A stretch of DNA of 64,000 nucleotides from Haloferax sp. Q22. GTDB lineage: Archaea > Halobacteriota > Halobacteria > Halobacteriales > Haloferacaceae. This document shows, piece after piece, positions 40,913 through 50,283 of the stretch. A program made the translations under genes and the position numbers. The DNA is taken from positions 62,001-126,000 of the forward strand of contig NZ_LOEP01000009.1 of the NCBI RefSeq assembly GCF_001482285.1, read 5' to 3'. A model generated the notes under the pieces. That model saw only the letters and a program-made list of their open reading frames with translations, was not told the origin of the DNA and ran no database searches. Numbering within the stretch: position 1 is the stretch's first letter; every line of letters starts with the position of its first letter.

Positions 40913-41551
40913 ATGATAGCGGAGTGCTTGGTGGCCGAGTTTCGAATCGACGGCGACGACTGCCCGTTGGCGCGGGCGACCGACGCGGTCCCCGTCGCGG
41001 TCGATGCGAACGCGCCGCAACTCCGCGCCGACGGCAACGTCCTGCTTCACTTTTCCGCCCCCGCGGACGACCGACTCCCCGAGGCCCTCGACGACGACGA
41101 CGCCATCCGCTACCTCCACGTCACCCGCGGCGACGACACGTACACTTTCCGCTGTCTCTCGAAACACCCCTGCGTCGTTCACGAACTCGTCGACGCCGGC
41201 TTCCTCGTCGAGTCGATGCGGTACGACGACGGCGGCGCGACGATGCGCGGGGCGGTCGTCGGCTACGACGTGCTCCGCGGCGTGATGGAGACGGCCGGCG
41301 GCACTGTCGGCATCCAACTCCAGCGCGTCTACCCCCTCCGGGCGGACGAGGAATCACCCATCGGTCGGGCGTGGGACCTCACGCCCGCGCAGGAAGCCGC
41401 TCTCCGGGCGGCCGTCGAGATGGGGTACTTCGACCTCCCCCGGAGTATCACGGCTCAGGACGTTGCGGACGAACTCGGAATCAGCAAGTCGGCGTTCCTC
41501 GAACGGCTCCGCAGGGCACAACAGTCGGTGTTCGGGGCGCTGCTCGCGTGA
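40913..41551 (+). CDS. Bat-type HTH-10 regulator, probable paa regulator
   Basis: A 212-residue regulator of the Bat/HTH-10 type found in haloarchaea. The N-terminal domain (about 1-140) is an alpha/beta ligand- or interaction domain; the C-terminal HTH-10 (LTPAQEAALRAAVEMGYFDL, ITAQDVADELGISKSAFLER) binds DNA. It is divergent from paaA and adjacent to paaG, so control of the paa genes is likely. A second member lies at 51299. No PAS or GAF domain, unlike full-length Bat. Confidence 0.9.
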   Translation: MIAECLVAEFRIDGDDCPLARATDAVPVAVDANAPQLRADGNVLLHFSAPADDRLPEALDDDDAIRYLHVTRGDDTYTFRCLSKHPCVVHELVDAGFLVESMRYDDGGATMRGAVVGYDVLRGVMETAGGTVGIQLQRVYPLRADEESPIGRAWDLTPAQEAALRAAVEMGYFDLPRSITAQDVADELGISKSAFLERLRRAQQSVFGALLA

Positions 41552-41641
41552 GCCGGGATCGACGTCGACTCGCTCGACTCGCTCGACTCGCCCGGCAGTC
41601 CGCCGGCGAGGCTATTTACCCCGCGTCCCCGTAGCGCGGGT

Positions 41642-42406
41642 ATGCGAGTCGACGACGCCGACGGCGTCCGGACCGTGACGTTCGACAGACCCGAGGCGAA
41701 AAACGCGTTCACCGCCGACGTGGCCCGAGAGCTCTCGGCGGCGCTCGAACAACTCACGCCCGAGGCGTTCGACGCCGCGGTGATAACGGGTGACGGCGAC
41801 GCCTTCAGCGCCGGCGGTGACATTCGGGCGATGGCCGAACGCGACGAGACCGCCCGCGAGGCCTACGAGCGCGTCCGCGGCACCCTCGGCCGCGTCGCCG
41901 AGGCGATTCTCACCGCCCCGGTGCCGGTCGTCGCCCGCGTCAACGGCGACGCCGTGGGCGCGGGAACCTCCGTCGTCGCCGCCTGCGACTTCGCCTACGC
42001 CGCCAGCGACGCCCGGTTCGGCGCGTCGTTCGTCAACGTCGGTCTCGTCCCCGACGCGGGCGCGACAGTGACGCTTCCCCGGTTGGTCGGCCTCCGCGCC
42101 GCGAAGGAACTCGCCTTCACCGGGAAACTCATTTCGGCCGAGCGCGCCGCGGCACTCGACCTCGTGAACGAGGCGGTCGAGCCCGCCGACCTCGATGCCG
42201 TCGTGGACGAGACGGTGGAGACGCTCGCCGCACAGCCGACGGAGACGCTCGCGCTGGCGAAAGAAGCGATACACGCGAACCTCGGCCGGTCGTGGGCGGA
42301 CGGCCTCGAACGCGAGGCCCACGCCCAGACCCTCGCCTACGACACTGACGCCCACGAGGAGGGCGTTTCCGCGTTCTTGGAGAAGCGGCCGCCGGAGTTC
42401 GACTGA
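41642..42406 (+). CDS. paaG: Enoyl-CoA hydratase/isomerase, PaaG-like
   Basis: A 254-residue crotonase-fold enzyme. NGDAVGAGTSVVAACDFA forms the oxyanion hole; FVNVGLVPDAGATVTLPRLVG replaces the second catalytic Glu of hydratases by the LVPDxG Asp seen in PaaG, which isomerises ring-epoxy-phenylacetyl-CoA to the oxepin form. This, and location beside paaA and its regulator, favour PaaG over a general hydratase. It begins 90 bp after the regulator, behind a 9-bp GACTCGCTC tandem repeat. Confidence 0.85.
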   Translation: MRVDDADGVRTVTFDRPEAKNAFTADVARELSAALEQLTPEAFDAAVITGDGDAFSAGGDIRAMAERDETAREAYERVRGTLGRVAEAILTAPVPVVARVNGDAVGAGTSVVAACDFAYAASDARFGASFVNVGLVPDAGATVTLPRLVGLRAAKELAFTGKLISAERAAALDLVNEAVEPADLDAVVDETVETLAAQPTETLALAKEAIHANLGRSWADGLEREAHAQTLAYDTDAHEEGVSAFLEKRPPEFD

Positions 42407-42485
42407 GTCGGGGGCCCCGGCCTTGGCCCGTTTTGGTCCCGTTTCACTCACCCGTTCTATCTCGCCTCGTCTCGTCGTCCTCCCC

Positions 42486-43361
42486 TCAGTCGAGTCCGAG
42501 GAACCGCTCCGCGTTCTCCCAGAGGAGCTTTCGCTTTACTTCCTCGGGGGCGTCGAAGTGCTCCTCGAAGGATTCGAACCACCGACCCGGCCGAATCATC
42601 GGATAGTCGGTGCCGAACATCACCTTGTCTTGGAGGACAGTTTTCGCGTAGTGGAGCACCTGCTCGTCGATGTACTTCGGCAGCCACCCCGAGAGGTCCA
42701 TGTAGACGTTGCCCTTCTGCTGGCAGATGGCGAGTTGCTCTTTCTCCCACGGGTACGCCGGATGGGCGATGAGAATCTGGAGGTCCGGATGCTCGGCGGC
42801 CACGTCGTCGATGAGCATCGGGTTGCCGTACTTGATTTTCAGGCCGCGGCCGCCGGGCGAGCACGCCCCGAGCGTGGAGTTCCCGCCGTGGAAGACGACC
42901 GGGACGCCGAGGTCCTCGATGGTGTCGAACAGCGCCGCGTGCTCGTCGTCGCTCGGGTCGAACCCCTGGGCGATTTGCTGGAACTTGAACCCCGAGAGAC
43001 CGAGGTCTTCGACGCACCGAACCGCCTCCTCGACGCAGTCGTCTTTCAGCGGGTCGACGCTCCCGAAGCCGACGAAGAAGTCGGGGTGTGCGTCTCTGAC
43101 CTCGGCCACGTAGTCGTTCGGAACCGGGGGATTCCCGGTGTTCGTCTCGGCGTCCCACCCGAGGAGCACCGCCCGCCCGATGTTGTGCTCGCGGTACTCG
43201 GCTATCATCTCCTCGTAGCTCCACGTCTCCATCTCCGCGCCGAACCTGTTCGCCGCGTCCCGCATCATCTCCCCGCCGGCGTCTTCGAGGAACTCCGCGG
43301 TCGGCTGATGGGCGTGCGTGTCGATGATGCGCGGCTCGTCGAGCCAATCCAACACGGTCAT
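42486..43361 (-). CDS. Amidohydrolase family 2 (metal-dependent hydrolase/decarboxylase)
   Basis: A 291-residue TIM-barrel amidohydrolase-2 protein. Metal ligands appear as HAH (RIIDTHAHQP, residues about 11-20), VVFHGGNST, LIAHPAYPW and FGTDYPM. Relatives include aromatic acid decarboxylases and lactone hydrolases. ATG 43361 has a TATA-like TTTTTATC about 25 bp upstream. At the edge of the paa island it could act on a ring-derived acid, but the substrate is unknown. Confidence 0.88.
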   Translation of the reverse strand: MTVLDWLDEPRIIDTHAHQPTAEFLEDAGGEMMRDAANRFGAEMETWSYEEMIAEYREHNIGRAVLLGWDAETNTGNPPVPNDYVAEVRDAHPDFFVGFGSVDPLKDDCVEEAVRCVEDLGLSGFKFQQIAQGFDPSDDEHAALFDTIEDLGVPVVFHGGNSTLGACSPGGRGLKIKYGNPMLIDDVAAEHPDLQILIAHPAYPWEKEQLAICQQKGNVYMDLSGWLPKYIDEQVLHYAKTVLQDKVMFGTDYPMIRPGRWFESFEEHFDAPEEVKRKLLWENAERFLGLD

Positions 43362-43503
43362 TCGTGTATGACTATCGCCGAGCGATAAAAATCGAACGGA
43401 CGGAGCCGACCGAATGATGGCGCGGCGGCGTTGGCGTACCGCCACGGGAGGCGATTCGACGCGCAGCCCAATCAGTCACCGGCCAATCCTGTTTGGGTCC
43501 TGC

Positions 43504-44406
43504 TCAGTCGTCGTCTCGGTTCGAACCCTCTCCTCCGTCCTCGGCGAGGGCGCGCGTTCGCGGGTCGATGGCGGGGTCGCGCTGCTGTTTTCGAGCCCGA
43601 CGCTTCGCCGCCCCGACGAGCGAGTCGTCGTCCGATTGCGTCTCGACGAACGTCTCGTCACCAATGGCGTTCTCGACGATATTTCGAAGACTTCCGAGTT
43701 TCTCGCGGTCATCTGGTGACCGACTCCGTGTTCGATCGCTGATGTGTCTCGACCCGTGGACGCCTTCACCTGACGACGTGCGCTGAGTGAACTGCGTTGC
43801 GTCGGTTATCATCAACTGTACTTGGTCTTTCGCGCGGTAGTGGTGGTCCTTCGCACCAGCGAACTCGAACCGCGCGCCCTCGCCGAGGTACGGGTGACTC
43901 ACGCCGTCGGGGACGACGAACGCGACGCCTTCGGGCGCGCTCTCGTCGGTGAGGTAGCCGAGGATGTCCGGCGTCCCGGGGTCGTTCTTGTTGACCCACG
44001 CGACCTCGTCGACGGTCGCCTCCACGGTCACGTACGCCCCGCTCCCAGTGAGCTCCGAGAGCGTTCGGGTTGGCTTCTGAGTCTCGGTATCGCCTGAATC
44101 TGTGTTCGAGGCCGCTGTTCCTTCCCTGTCTACCGACGATTCCGTGGCCTTGGAACTTGAGCTCGATGGGTCATCTCCGATTGAGGCGAAAAGGTAGTTC
44201 ACCTCATTGCCGCGCCCCCTCATGTAATTTGAGACGGTGATACTGACTCGTTGGGGACCCGACGAAGCCGAGAGCGAACTGTCGTCCTCGAAGATACATT
44301 TCACCTCAGAATCGGACTCGGTTGATTGTAGAAACCACGCACCGTCGCGCTTTTCGACGGTCAGTTCTCCCGTCGAACCGGATTCGGCGAACCAGTCCGT
44401 TGACAT
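43504..44406 (-). CDS. OB-fold-like nucleic-acid-binding hypothetical protein
   Basis: A 300-residue acidic, Ser/Thr-rich protein. Residues about 125-225 resemble an RPA/SSB-type OB fold (AYVTVEATVDEVAWVNKND, ILGYLTDESAPEGVAFVV, GARFEFAGAKDHHYRAKD, VQLMITDATQ). The N-terminal about 70 residues form a second beta-rich unit (VSITVSNYMRGRGNEVNYLF), and both ends of the OB region are low-complexity. It stands alone beside an AT-rich intergenic region and has lower GC than its neighbours, so it looks accessory, perhaps from a mobile element. ATG 44406 is preferred over 44433. Confidence 0.65.
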   Translation of the reverse strand: MSTDWFAESGSTGELTVEKRDGAWFLQSTESDSEVKCIFEDDSSLSASSGPQRVSITVSNYMRGRGNEVNYLFASIGDDPSSSSSKATESSVDREGTAASNTDSGDTETQKPTRTLSELTGSGAYVTVEATVDEVAWVNKNDPGTPDILGYLTDESAPEGVAFVVPDGVSHPYLGEGARFEFAGAKDHHYRAKDQVQLMITDATQFTQRTSSGEGVHGSRHISDRTRSRSPDDREKLGSLRNIVENAIGDETFVETQSDDDSLVGAAKRRARKQQRDPAIDPRTRALAEDGGEGSNRDDD

Positions 44407-44827
44407 ACTATCGGTTCGAACTCGGAAGAACATATGTGTTTCTCAGATTAGAGAACCGAATCCGGACGGGTCGTCAGCCCGACTTCGTGGCCGGGACATC
44501 GTCTGAACCCTATCTGCTCTCGCCGACCGGCGAGCCTAGTTGAAATGCCGAAAATAATATTCATTTGATATTTTCTCAAAAGAAGGCAGCGTGTCGTTGG
44601 GATTTTCCCGTAACAAACATTTTAGTAAATATTATTTCAAATGCTTATTGTGTTTCTAATTCTATCGTCGCCATCCTAATAAATGGGTTGCTGTCGACTG
44701 TACCCGTAATTTAACTCGGGAAGAAAAGACGAGTACCTTGGAAACGTACTCTATGTTTATTTCATTTCGGTCGTTATGGCGCGTATCTGAATCCCTATGT
44801 CGCTCCCAATTTGGTGTGGCAATCTTT
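44407..44827. other. 421-bp AT-rich intergenic region
   Basis: Much lower GC than the rest of the window, especially 44545-44770 (for example ATTTGATATTTTCTC, TTTTAGTAAATATTATTTC). No credible protein gene on either strand and no tRNA cloverleaf was recognised. It separates the OB-fold gene from the methyltransferase and may be a mobile-element scar or a promoter-rich zone. Confidence 0.5.
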
Positions 44828-45433
44828 TTATTGTTCTATTCCTCTCCGCGGATACGACTGCGCCCCACCCCGGGTGTTCCGCGCGATAATCGTCGCCGTC
44901 GCGGACCGTCGCTCGTCGCGCGGCTCCGTCGACTCGTCGTAGTAGAGCACGGTGAGGTCGAGGCAGGCCCGGAGCAGTTCGTTGGAGTCGAAGCGGTATC
45001 TGTCGGTGCTCGGCCCAACGGTCGCCGGCGGGTCGGCCCGCAGATGGTGCTGGTAGAACAGCACGCCGCCGGGCTTCAGCGCCGCCTTGATGTCCGCGAG
45101 GCGGTCCAGCGTCCGGAAGTAGCTGATGGTGACGAGGTCGTACGTCGACTCGGGAAAGTCGTGGGTCGTCGCATCGGCTTGAACCGTCTCCACGCGGTCG
45201 GCGAACCCGCGGGACCGAGCGCGCTCGTCGATGATGCTGAGTCCCTCTCCCGACTGGTCGAGCGCGTCGACCCGGTAGCCGTTTTCAGCGAGAAAGAGCG
45301 TGTTGCGCCCGTTTCCGGCGGCCACGTCGAGGGCGCGACCGTCGGGAAGTTCGTCGAGGTACGCCCGCAGCACCGGCGACGGCTCGGGGTCGGTCGGGTA
45401 CGTTCCGGTCCGGTAGCGCTCGTCCCACTCCAT
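44828..45433 (-). CDS. Class I SAM-dependent methyltransferase (TehB-like)
   Basis: A 201-residue methyltransferase. Motif I is ALDVAAGNGRNTLFLAENGY (residues about 34-53), followed by VDALDQSGEGL and ALKPGGVLFYQHH, the usual post-I and motif-IV/V positions. Starts MEWDERYRTG, the TehB/YpfP-like pattern, so tellurite/selenite or small-molecule methylation is possible. Its stop is at the edge of the AT-rich region. Confidence 0.88.
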   Translation of the reverse strand: MEWDERYRTGTYPTDPEPSPVLRAYLDELPDGRALDVAAGNGRNTLFLAENGYRVDALDQSGEGLSIIDERARSRGFADRVETVQADATTHDFPESTYDLVTISYFRTLDRLADIKAALKPGGVLFYQHHLRADPPATVGPSTDRYRFDSNELLRACLDLTVLYYDESTEPRDERRSATATIIARNTRGGAQSYPRRGIEQ

Positions 45434-45579
45434 AGAGGCGCTACGCGGACCGCCGTGTTCAAGTTACGGCGTCGTTCCCGGCGGACGGGACGGCGTCGAA
45501 CGCTCACGTGGAACCGACGGCGGAGCGCCGGACCACCGGAAGCACCAGCGCTTTCCGCGCCAGCGACGTGGGGAGAGCC

Positions 45580-45948
45580 GTGACCACGATTCGCCCCGAC
45601 GAACTCGACGCCCGCCTCGCCGACGGGGACGACCTCTTCGTCCTCGACATCCGCCCGGAGTCGAACTACCAGCGCGGCGCAATCGAGGGGTGCCAAAACA
45701 TCCCCGTCTACGACGACCTCCGGTCGGGTGACGACGCCCCGCTTCGGGGTCGGCTGGACGAGATTCCGCGAGACCGCGACGTGGTCGTCGTCTGTAAGAT
45801 GGGCATCGTCGCGAAGCGGGCGACGGGGCTCCTCCGCGAGGAGGGATACGACGCGGCGACGCTCGCGGGCGGGATGAGCGGGTGGAACGGCTACCAGCGC
45901 GGGTCGCTGGGCTACAAACTCCGGTCGCTCATTTGGCGACTGTTCTGA
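45580..45948 (+). CDS. Rhodanese-domain protein
   Basis: A 122-residue single-domain rhodanese that transfers sulfur through a persulfide. DLFVLDIRPESNYQRGAI, GCQNIPVYDDL and the catalytic loop with Cys72 (VVVVCKMGIVAKRA) define it. GTG at 45580, preceded by GGGGAG, is preferred; another GTG 24 codons upstream (45508) is in frame. Its 3' end overlaps the convergent hydrolase gene by 20 bp. Possible roles include thiolation of tRNA or cofactors. Confidence 0.87.
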   Translation: MTTIRPDELDARLADGDDLFVLDIRPESNYQRGAIEGCQNIPVYDDLRSGDDAPLRGRLDEIPRDRDVVVVCKMGIVAKRATGLLREEGYDAATLAGGMSGWNGYQRGSLGYKLRSLIWRLF

Positions 45949-46759
45949 GGCCGTCGAGGAACTCCCGAAGGGCGTCCTCGAAGAACGCGGGGTTGTCGAG
46001 GTTCGACGCGTGGCCCGCGTCGGGAACCGCGCGGACCGTGGCGGTCGCAATCCCGTCGCCGAACGCCGCGGCGTGCCTGCGCACGAACGGGAGTTCGTTC
46101 TCGCCGTACAGAACCAGCGTCGGGACGTCGATGTCGCCGAGGACGACCGACGAGTCGGTGAACCGACTGATCGCCCGAATCACTTTGGCGAACTCGTCGG
46201 TCGCCATCGGCGGGCCGCGCTCCCGAAGACGCTCTACGTTTCCGTAGTCGCCGCCCGCGGCCGTTCCCGACAACCGCTCTTGGAACCAGACCATGACCTT
46301 CTCCACGCGCTCGTAGCCGACGAGTCGAACGAACGGAATCGTCAACCGCGGGACGACGAGTCGCTGGAACCGTTCGAGACGGTCGAAGACGACCGGGGAG
46401 AACGTGTCCGCGAGGACGAGCCCCGAGAGCCCGTCGGGATACCGCATCGCGTACGCCTGCGCCACGCAGCCGCCGGTCGACAGCCCGCAAATGACGGGCC
46501 TGTCGAGGCCTAACTCCGAGACGAGCGCGGCGAGGTCGTCGGCGAACAGTTCCATCGAGTACGTCGCCAAGTCGGACCCGCCGGTTCGGCCGTGTCCTCG
46601 AACGTCGTACGAGACGGTGGTGTAGTCGTCGCACAGCGCCTCAGTCTGGCGGTCCCACTGGCCGTGGTCGAGAATCGCCCCGTGGACGAAGACCACCGGC
46701 GGCCCCTCGCCTCGTCGTTCGTAGTAGGTGTCGATACCGTTCGTTCGGGCGAACGCCAT
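45929..46759 (-). CDS. Alpha/beta-fold hydrolase
   Basis: A 276-residue alpha/beta hydrolase. The nucleophile elbow is GLSTGG with Ser94; acid and His are likely in DVPTLVLYGENE and DAGHASNLDNP. The N-terminus (VVFVHGAILDHGQWDRQ) shows the oxyanion HG motif. Similar enzymes act on esters, lactones or 3-oxoadipate enol-lactone. Substrate unclear; convergent with the rhodanese gene. Confidence 0.92.
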   Translation of the reverse strand: MAFARTNGIDTYYERRGEGPPVVFVHGAILDHGQWDRQTEALCDDYTTVSYDVRGHGRTGGSDLATYSMELFADDLAALVSELGLDRPVICGLSTGGCVAQAYAMRYPDGLSGLVLADTFSPVVFDRLERFQRLVVPRLTIPFVRLVGYERVEKVMVWFQERLSGTAAGGDYGNVERLRERGPPMATDEFAKVIRAISRFTDSSVVLGDIDVPTLVLYGENELPFVRRHAAAFGDGIATATVRAVPDAGHASNLDNPAFFEDALREFLDGLRTVAK

Positions 46760-46869
46760 GCGACCTAGTGGCGCGCTGAGAGCATGAGCACGCGCCCCTA
46801 TGTATCAGACTGCTTATATTCTCATCGCCAGTACGGTCACTTATCCGTCTCCGGCAGAGAGTAGGCGGT

Positions 46870-47337
46870 ATGACGATAGAAACCGGCGACTCCGTTTCGC
46901 TCGAATACGTTGGAAAGCTCCCCGACGGCACGGTTTTCGACACGTCGCGGCAGGACGTGGCCGACGCCGAAGGGCTCTCCGAGGCGCAGGGCGACCGCGA
47001 CTACGAACCGCTCGTGGTCGAAGTCGGCGCGGGGACCGTCATCGAGGGCCTCGACGAGGCGCTCGTCGGCATGTCCGTCGGCGACGAAGAGAGCATCGAG
47101 ATTCCGCCGGAGAAGGCCTACGGCGAGCACGACGAAGATCTCATTCGCGAGCACGAGACCGAACAGCTCCGCGAAGTGCTGGGCGACGAACCCGAGGAAG
47201 GGCTGTACGTCCAGACCCAGCAGGGCGGTCTCGGCGAAATCGTCCACGCCGACGACGACGTGGTGCGCATCGACTTCAACCACGAGCTCGCCGGCGAGAC
47301 GCTCGTCTTCGACGTCGAAATCGTCGACGCGAACTAA
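46870..47337 (+). CDS. FKBP-type peptidyl-prolyl isomerase (SlyD-like)
   Basis: A 155-residue FKBP/SlyD-type foldase: FKBP core (DSVSLEYVGKLPDGTVFDTS, VVEVGAGTVIEGLDEALVGM, VGDEESIEIPPEKAYGEHDE) with an inserted flap domain (about residues 83-130), then the last strand NHELAGETLVFDVEIVDAN. Cytoplasmic, assists Pro isomerisation in folding. Normal length for archaeal short FKBP. It stands alone with its own promoter region. Confidence 0.94.
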   Translation: MTIETGDSVSLEYVGKLPDGTVFDTSRQDVADAEGLSEAQGDRDYEPLVVEVGAGTVIEGLDEALVGMSVGDEESIEIPPEKAYGEHDEDLIREHETEQLREVLGDEPEEGLYVQTQQGGLGEIVHADDDVVRIDFNHELAGETLVFDVEIVDAN

Positions 47338-47373
47338 GCCGCCGTCTCGCGGTTCGTTGCGGTTCTTCTCCCG

Positions 47374-48150
47374 CTATTCGCGCCACCGAGCGACGGCGTA
47401 CACCACGCCCCCCACGAGAATCAGGACCGCGCCGACTCCGGCGACCCCGAGGCCGACGACGAACGCGCCCCCGACGCCGAAGCCGTCGACGTGCACGTAG
47501 GCGGTGATGCTGTGGAGCGTGCCCTCTTTTTCGACGAGCGCGGGGAAGCGGTCCACGAAGGCGTCGTTCACCCGCGGTCGGTAGCCGAAGTCGTCGCCCG
47601 AGGAGTTCCGGAGGATTCTATCGACCGTCTCTCTCGCTTCCGGTGAGAGGCGTTCATAGCTGTACGCCCCTCGCTCGACGGTGGTGTTGGCGACGCGCTG
47701 GAGCGTGACGTTTCGGGCGGTGACGAGCGAGCCGTTTTCTTCCACGCTGAGCCGGTAGTACTGCTCGCGGTCGCCGTAGGCGTCGTGGACGAACGTGTTG
47801 TTCCGCGCTATCGCGCGGAGGTCGGCTTGCGCGCCCGCCGCCGTCGTCCGGGCGGTCCCGTTCCGCATCGCCGTCGCCAGCGCCTCGCGGGTCTCGTTCG
47901 GCGCGCGGTACTCGCCGGCCGAGTATCGGTGGCTGACTTGGTGTACCGAAATCGAGACCGTCCGCCCGTGGCGACTCACGATAGTCTCGACGTCCGATTG
48001 GTTCGCGAGCGACACGGTCTCGGCTCGGTACGACTGCGAGGTTTGCGGCGGCGGCGACGTCGCCTCCGCGAGCGCGGGCAGGTACACCGGCGCGGGGAGA
48101 CAGACGAGACCGACCACCGCGAGGAGGAGGGCGAGTTTCCGGAGACGCAT
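47374..48150 (-). CDS. Exported membrane-anchored hypothetical protein
   Basis: A 258-residue protein with an N-terminal signal sequence (LALLLAVVGLVCLPAPVYLP), an extracellular domain of about 190 residues rich in NxT/S glycosylation sequons (for example NQS, NET, NGT, NNT, NGS, NVT, NTT, NSS), and a C-terminal membrane helix (VVGLGVAGVGAVLILVGGVVYAV). Likely a type I surface protein of unknown function. It precedes the DUF7118-like gene on the minus strand but is separated by about 70 bp. Confidence 0.8.
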   Translation of the reverse strand: MRLRKLALLLAVVGLVCLPAPVYLPALAEATSPPPQTSQSYRAETVSLANQSDVETIVSRHGRTVSISVHQVSHRYSAGEYRAPNETREALATAMRNGTARTTAAGAQADLRAIARNNTFVHDAYGDREQYYRLSVEENGSLVTARNVTLQRVANTTVERGAYSYERLSPEARETVDRILRNSSGDDFGYRPRVNDAFVDRFPALVEKEGTLHSITAYVHVDGFGVGGAFVVGLGVAGVGAVLILVGGVVYAVARWRE

Positions 48151-48219
48151 CGTCGGATGTTCCGCCGAGCGCGGTAAGTGTTTTTTGTCGCTATCAGGTG
48201 TCCACGCGTCCGCAGTCTC

Positions 48220-49359
48220 CTACTCGTCCAGCCGCGGGTGGGCGTCGAGGCAGTCTCGAACCCGCTCACGCTCCTCGCGGGCCGAGGCCAACTCGTCGGC
48301 AACGACGCCCCGCCGGAGGCGGTCGCGCTGGTCTTCGGTGAGTTCGGCGCGGGCGACCGCAGCGGTGCGGAGGTGGTCGTACGACTCGTCGTACGTCAGT
48401 TCGTGGACCTCGCGGGCCCGCGCGACCGCTTCGTCGCCGGCGAACCGACTCACCACGGTGACGAGTTCCTTCGTCCGCCAGCGGAGTTCCGAGGCGGGCT
48501 CCGGCGGCCACGACACGGTCAGTGGGTCGGCGTCGAGCGTCTCCAGAAACCGCTTGTTCGTCCCGACGGCCGCGGAGAACCGCTTGGGGTCGTCCACGTA
48601 GTGGTCGAGTTTCGACCGCGAGTAGCCGGCGTACTCGACGAGTGTGGGAATCGGCTCGTCGCCGATGGCGGCGGTTTCGAGGTACTCGCGGAGTCGCTCG
48701 GGAGGACTGGGCGTCTCGACGAGCGGATAAGACTCCGCGGCCGCCAGCCACGCGAGCACCTCGCGGGCGGGCGACTCGGCGCGGAACCGGTCGAACGCCT
48801 CGGTCACGGCGTCGTCGTACCGTTCGATGGGATCGCGGAGCTCGTCCACCGGCGCGTCGATGTCGACCTCGCCGAGCCGTTCTACGCGTTCGAGGCGTTC
48901 GATTCGCGCGTCGAGTTCGTCTGCACGCTCCTGCACTCGGCGGTGGGCGTTCCGGTAGTCGTCTTTCGCCTCGTCCAGTTCGTCGAGAAGCGCCGCCTCC
49001 TCGCGGGCGGGGGCCAACTCGCGTCTGGCCTGCTCGAAGTCCGACGCCGACAGCGACGACGTGATGCCGGTCGTGAGCGAGTCGTTTGCGTCGATGAAGG
49101 CGTCGCTGTGGCGCACGTCCGCGGGGACCTCCTCAAGTCGGTTCGACAGCGCCTCGCGGAACGCGACGTAGCCTTCGAGGTCGTCGGTCGCCTGCTCCTC
49201 GTAGCGGTCGAGAATCCCCGTCACGTCGCGGACGGCGGACGCGAGCGTCCGAAGCTCCTCGCGGCCGATTTCGTCGACCGCCTCGCGTCGGCCGCGGAGG
49301 GTGTCGGCCGCCGTGCGGAGCGCCGCCACGGGGTCGTCGGCGAGCGCGGCGTCAGTCAC
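48220..49359 (-). CDS. Coiled-coil cytoplasmic protein (DUF7118-like)
   Basis: A 379-residue, very acidic, mostly helical protein without hydrophobic segments. A long predicted coiled coil spans about residues 110-165 (EEAALLDELDEAKDDYRNAH, RRVQERADELDARIERLERV). I recall haloarchaeal proteins of this kind under DUF7118, not verified here. Start is GTG at 49359. Possible structural or DNA/chromosome-associated role is speculation. Confidence 0.7.
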   Translation of the reverse strand: MTDAALADDPVAALRTAADTLRGRREAVDEIGREELRTLASAVRDVTGILDRYEEQATDDLEGYVAFREALSNRLEEVPADVRHSDAFIDANDSLTTGITSSLSASDFEQARRELAPAREEAALLDELDEAKDDYRNAHRRVQERADELDARIERLERVERLGEVDIDAPVDELRDPIERYDDAVTEAFDRFRAESPAREVLAWLAAAESYPLVETPSPPERLREYLETAAIGDEPIPTLVEYAGYSRSKLDHYVDDPKRFSAAVGTNKRFLETLDADPLTVSWPPEPASELRWRTKELVTVVSRFAGDEAVARAREVHELTYDESYDHLRTAAVARAELTEDQRDRLRRGVVADELASAREERERVRDCLDAHPRLDE

Positions 49360-49483
49360 GCCGCGGCACCTCGGGAGGGCGTCCCGTTCGCGGAATCGGT
49401 GTCATGCCCGACGAGTCGGTGCGCGAGGGTTGAAAACTTGGTGACCGAGGAAGACGGCGGGCGGTCGGCCGAAGTCGGCCGAG

Positions 49484-50155
49484 TCAGCGCCCGTCCCGGC
49501 CGGTCGCCACGTCGAACGCGGCGGCGACCGCGACCGCGAGCACGCAGAGCACGACCGACGGCGACAGGGAGAACAGGTCGACCATCCCGGGGAACGTGGT
49601 GACGACGAGGAGCGAAACGGTGTAGTAGACGCCGGCTACCGCGGCCGACGTGGGGGCTGGCGCGGCGCGCAGTCGGGGAAGCGCGAGCATCGCACAGAGC
49701 GCGACGCCGCCGGCGACGACGACCGAGCCGAAGAGCCCCGCTCCGGCGATGTCGGCGCGCGCGCCGAGGAACGTCCCGAGGCCGAGCGTCGCGTTCAGAT
49801 AGGCCGCTCGGCGGAGGAGAAAGCCGTACCCCGCGTCGGGACCGAGACCGATTTCGTTGTCCTCGATGCGGTGCCACGGCGCGCCGACGGAGACGGCATC
49901 CATGCGGAGCGCACCGATGGCGAGACAGGCGACCGCCAGCGAGACGACGGCCGCGGTCGTGACCGCCACGGGCGTCGAGACGGTCATGAAGGCGACCCAG
50001 AGCATCGGCAGCGCGAGGAGGAGGTGCTGTCCGAGCCCGAAGTAAACCGTCGCGTCGAGCCACGCGTCGACGCCGGTTTCGTCGTCGTCTCCGCTCTGTC
50101 GGCGGTGGCGTCGCGTCCGCGTGCTGCCGCGGGGGGACTCGTCTGTCGGTGCCAT
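49484..50155 (-). CDS. Polytopic membrane hypothetical protein
   Basis: A 223-residue protein with about five or six membrane spans (LLLALPMLWVAFMTV, AAVVSLAVACLAIGAL, GSVVVAGGVALCAMLAL, VYYTVSLLVVTTFPG, VVLCVLAVAVAAAF) and a basic, disordered N-terminus of about 30 residues. No family recognised. It diverges from the UspA gene. Confidence 0.75.
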   Translation of the reverse strand: MAPTDESPRGSTRTRRHRRQSGDDDETGVDAWLDATVYFGLGQHLLLALPMLWVAFMTVSTPVAVTTAAVVSLAVACLAIGALRMDAVSVGAPWHRIEDNEIGLGPDAGYGFLLRRAAYLNATLGLGTFLGARADIAGAGLFGSVVVAGGVALCAMLALPRLRAAPAPTSAAVAGVYYTVSLLVVTTFPGMVDLFSLSPSVVLCVLAVAVAAAFDVATGRDGR

Positions 50156-50283
50156 GACCGTTCGATTGTGACTATCGAGTGATAACTGTGTGGTGCGGTT
50201 GGAGCTAGCGGTGCCGGCGATGGGGGAGTCCGCGGTCGCCGTCCGGCGAAAGGACTTACCGGCGACCGGGTGTATGACAAGCC

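Noticed and set aside
41567-41592. GACTCGCTC tandem 9-bp repeats before paaG
   Set aside because: Only about 2.8 copies of a simple GC-rich unit, consistent with slippage; no promoter or coding relation seen.
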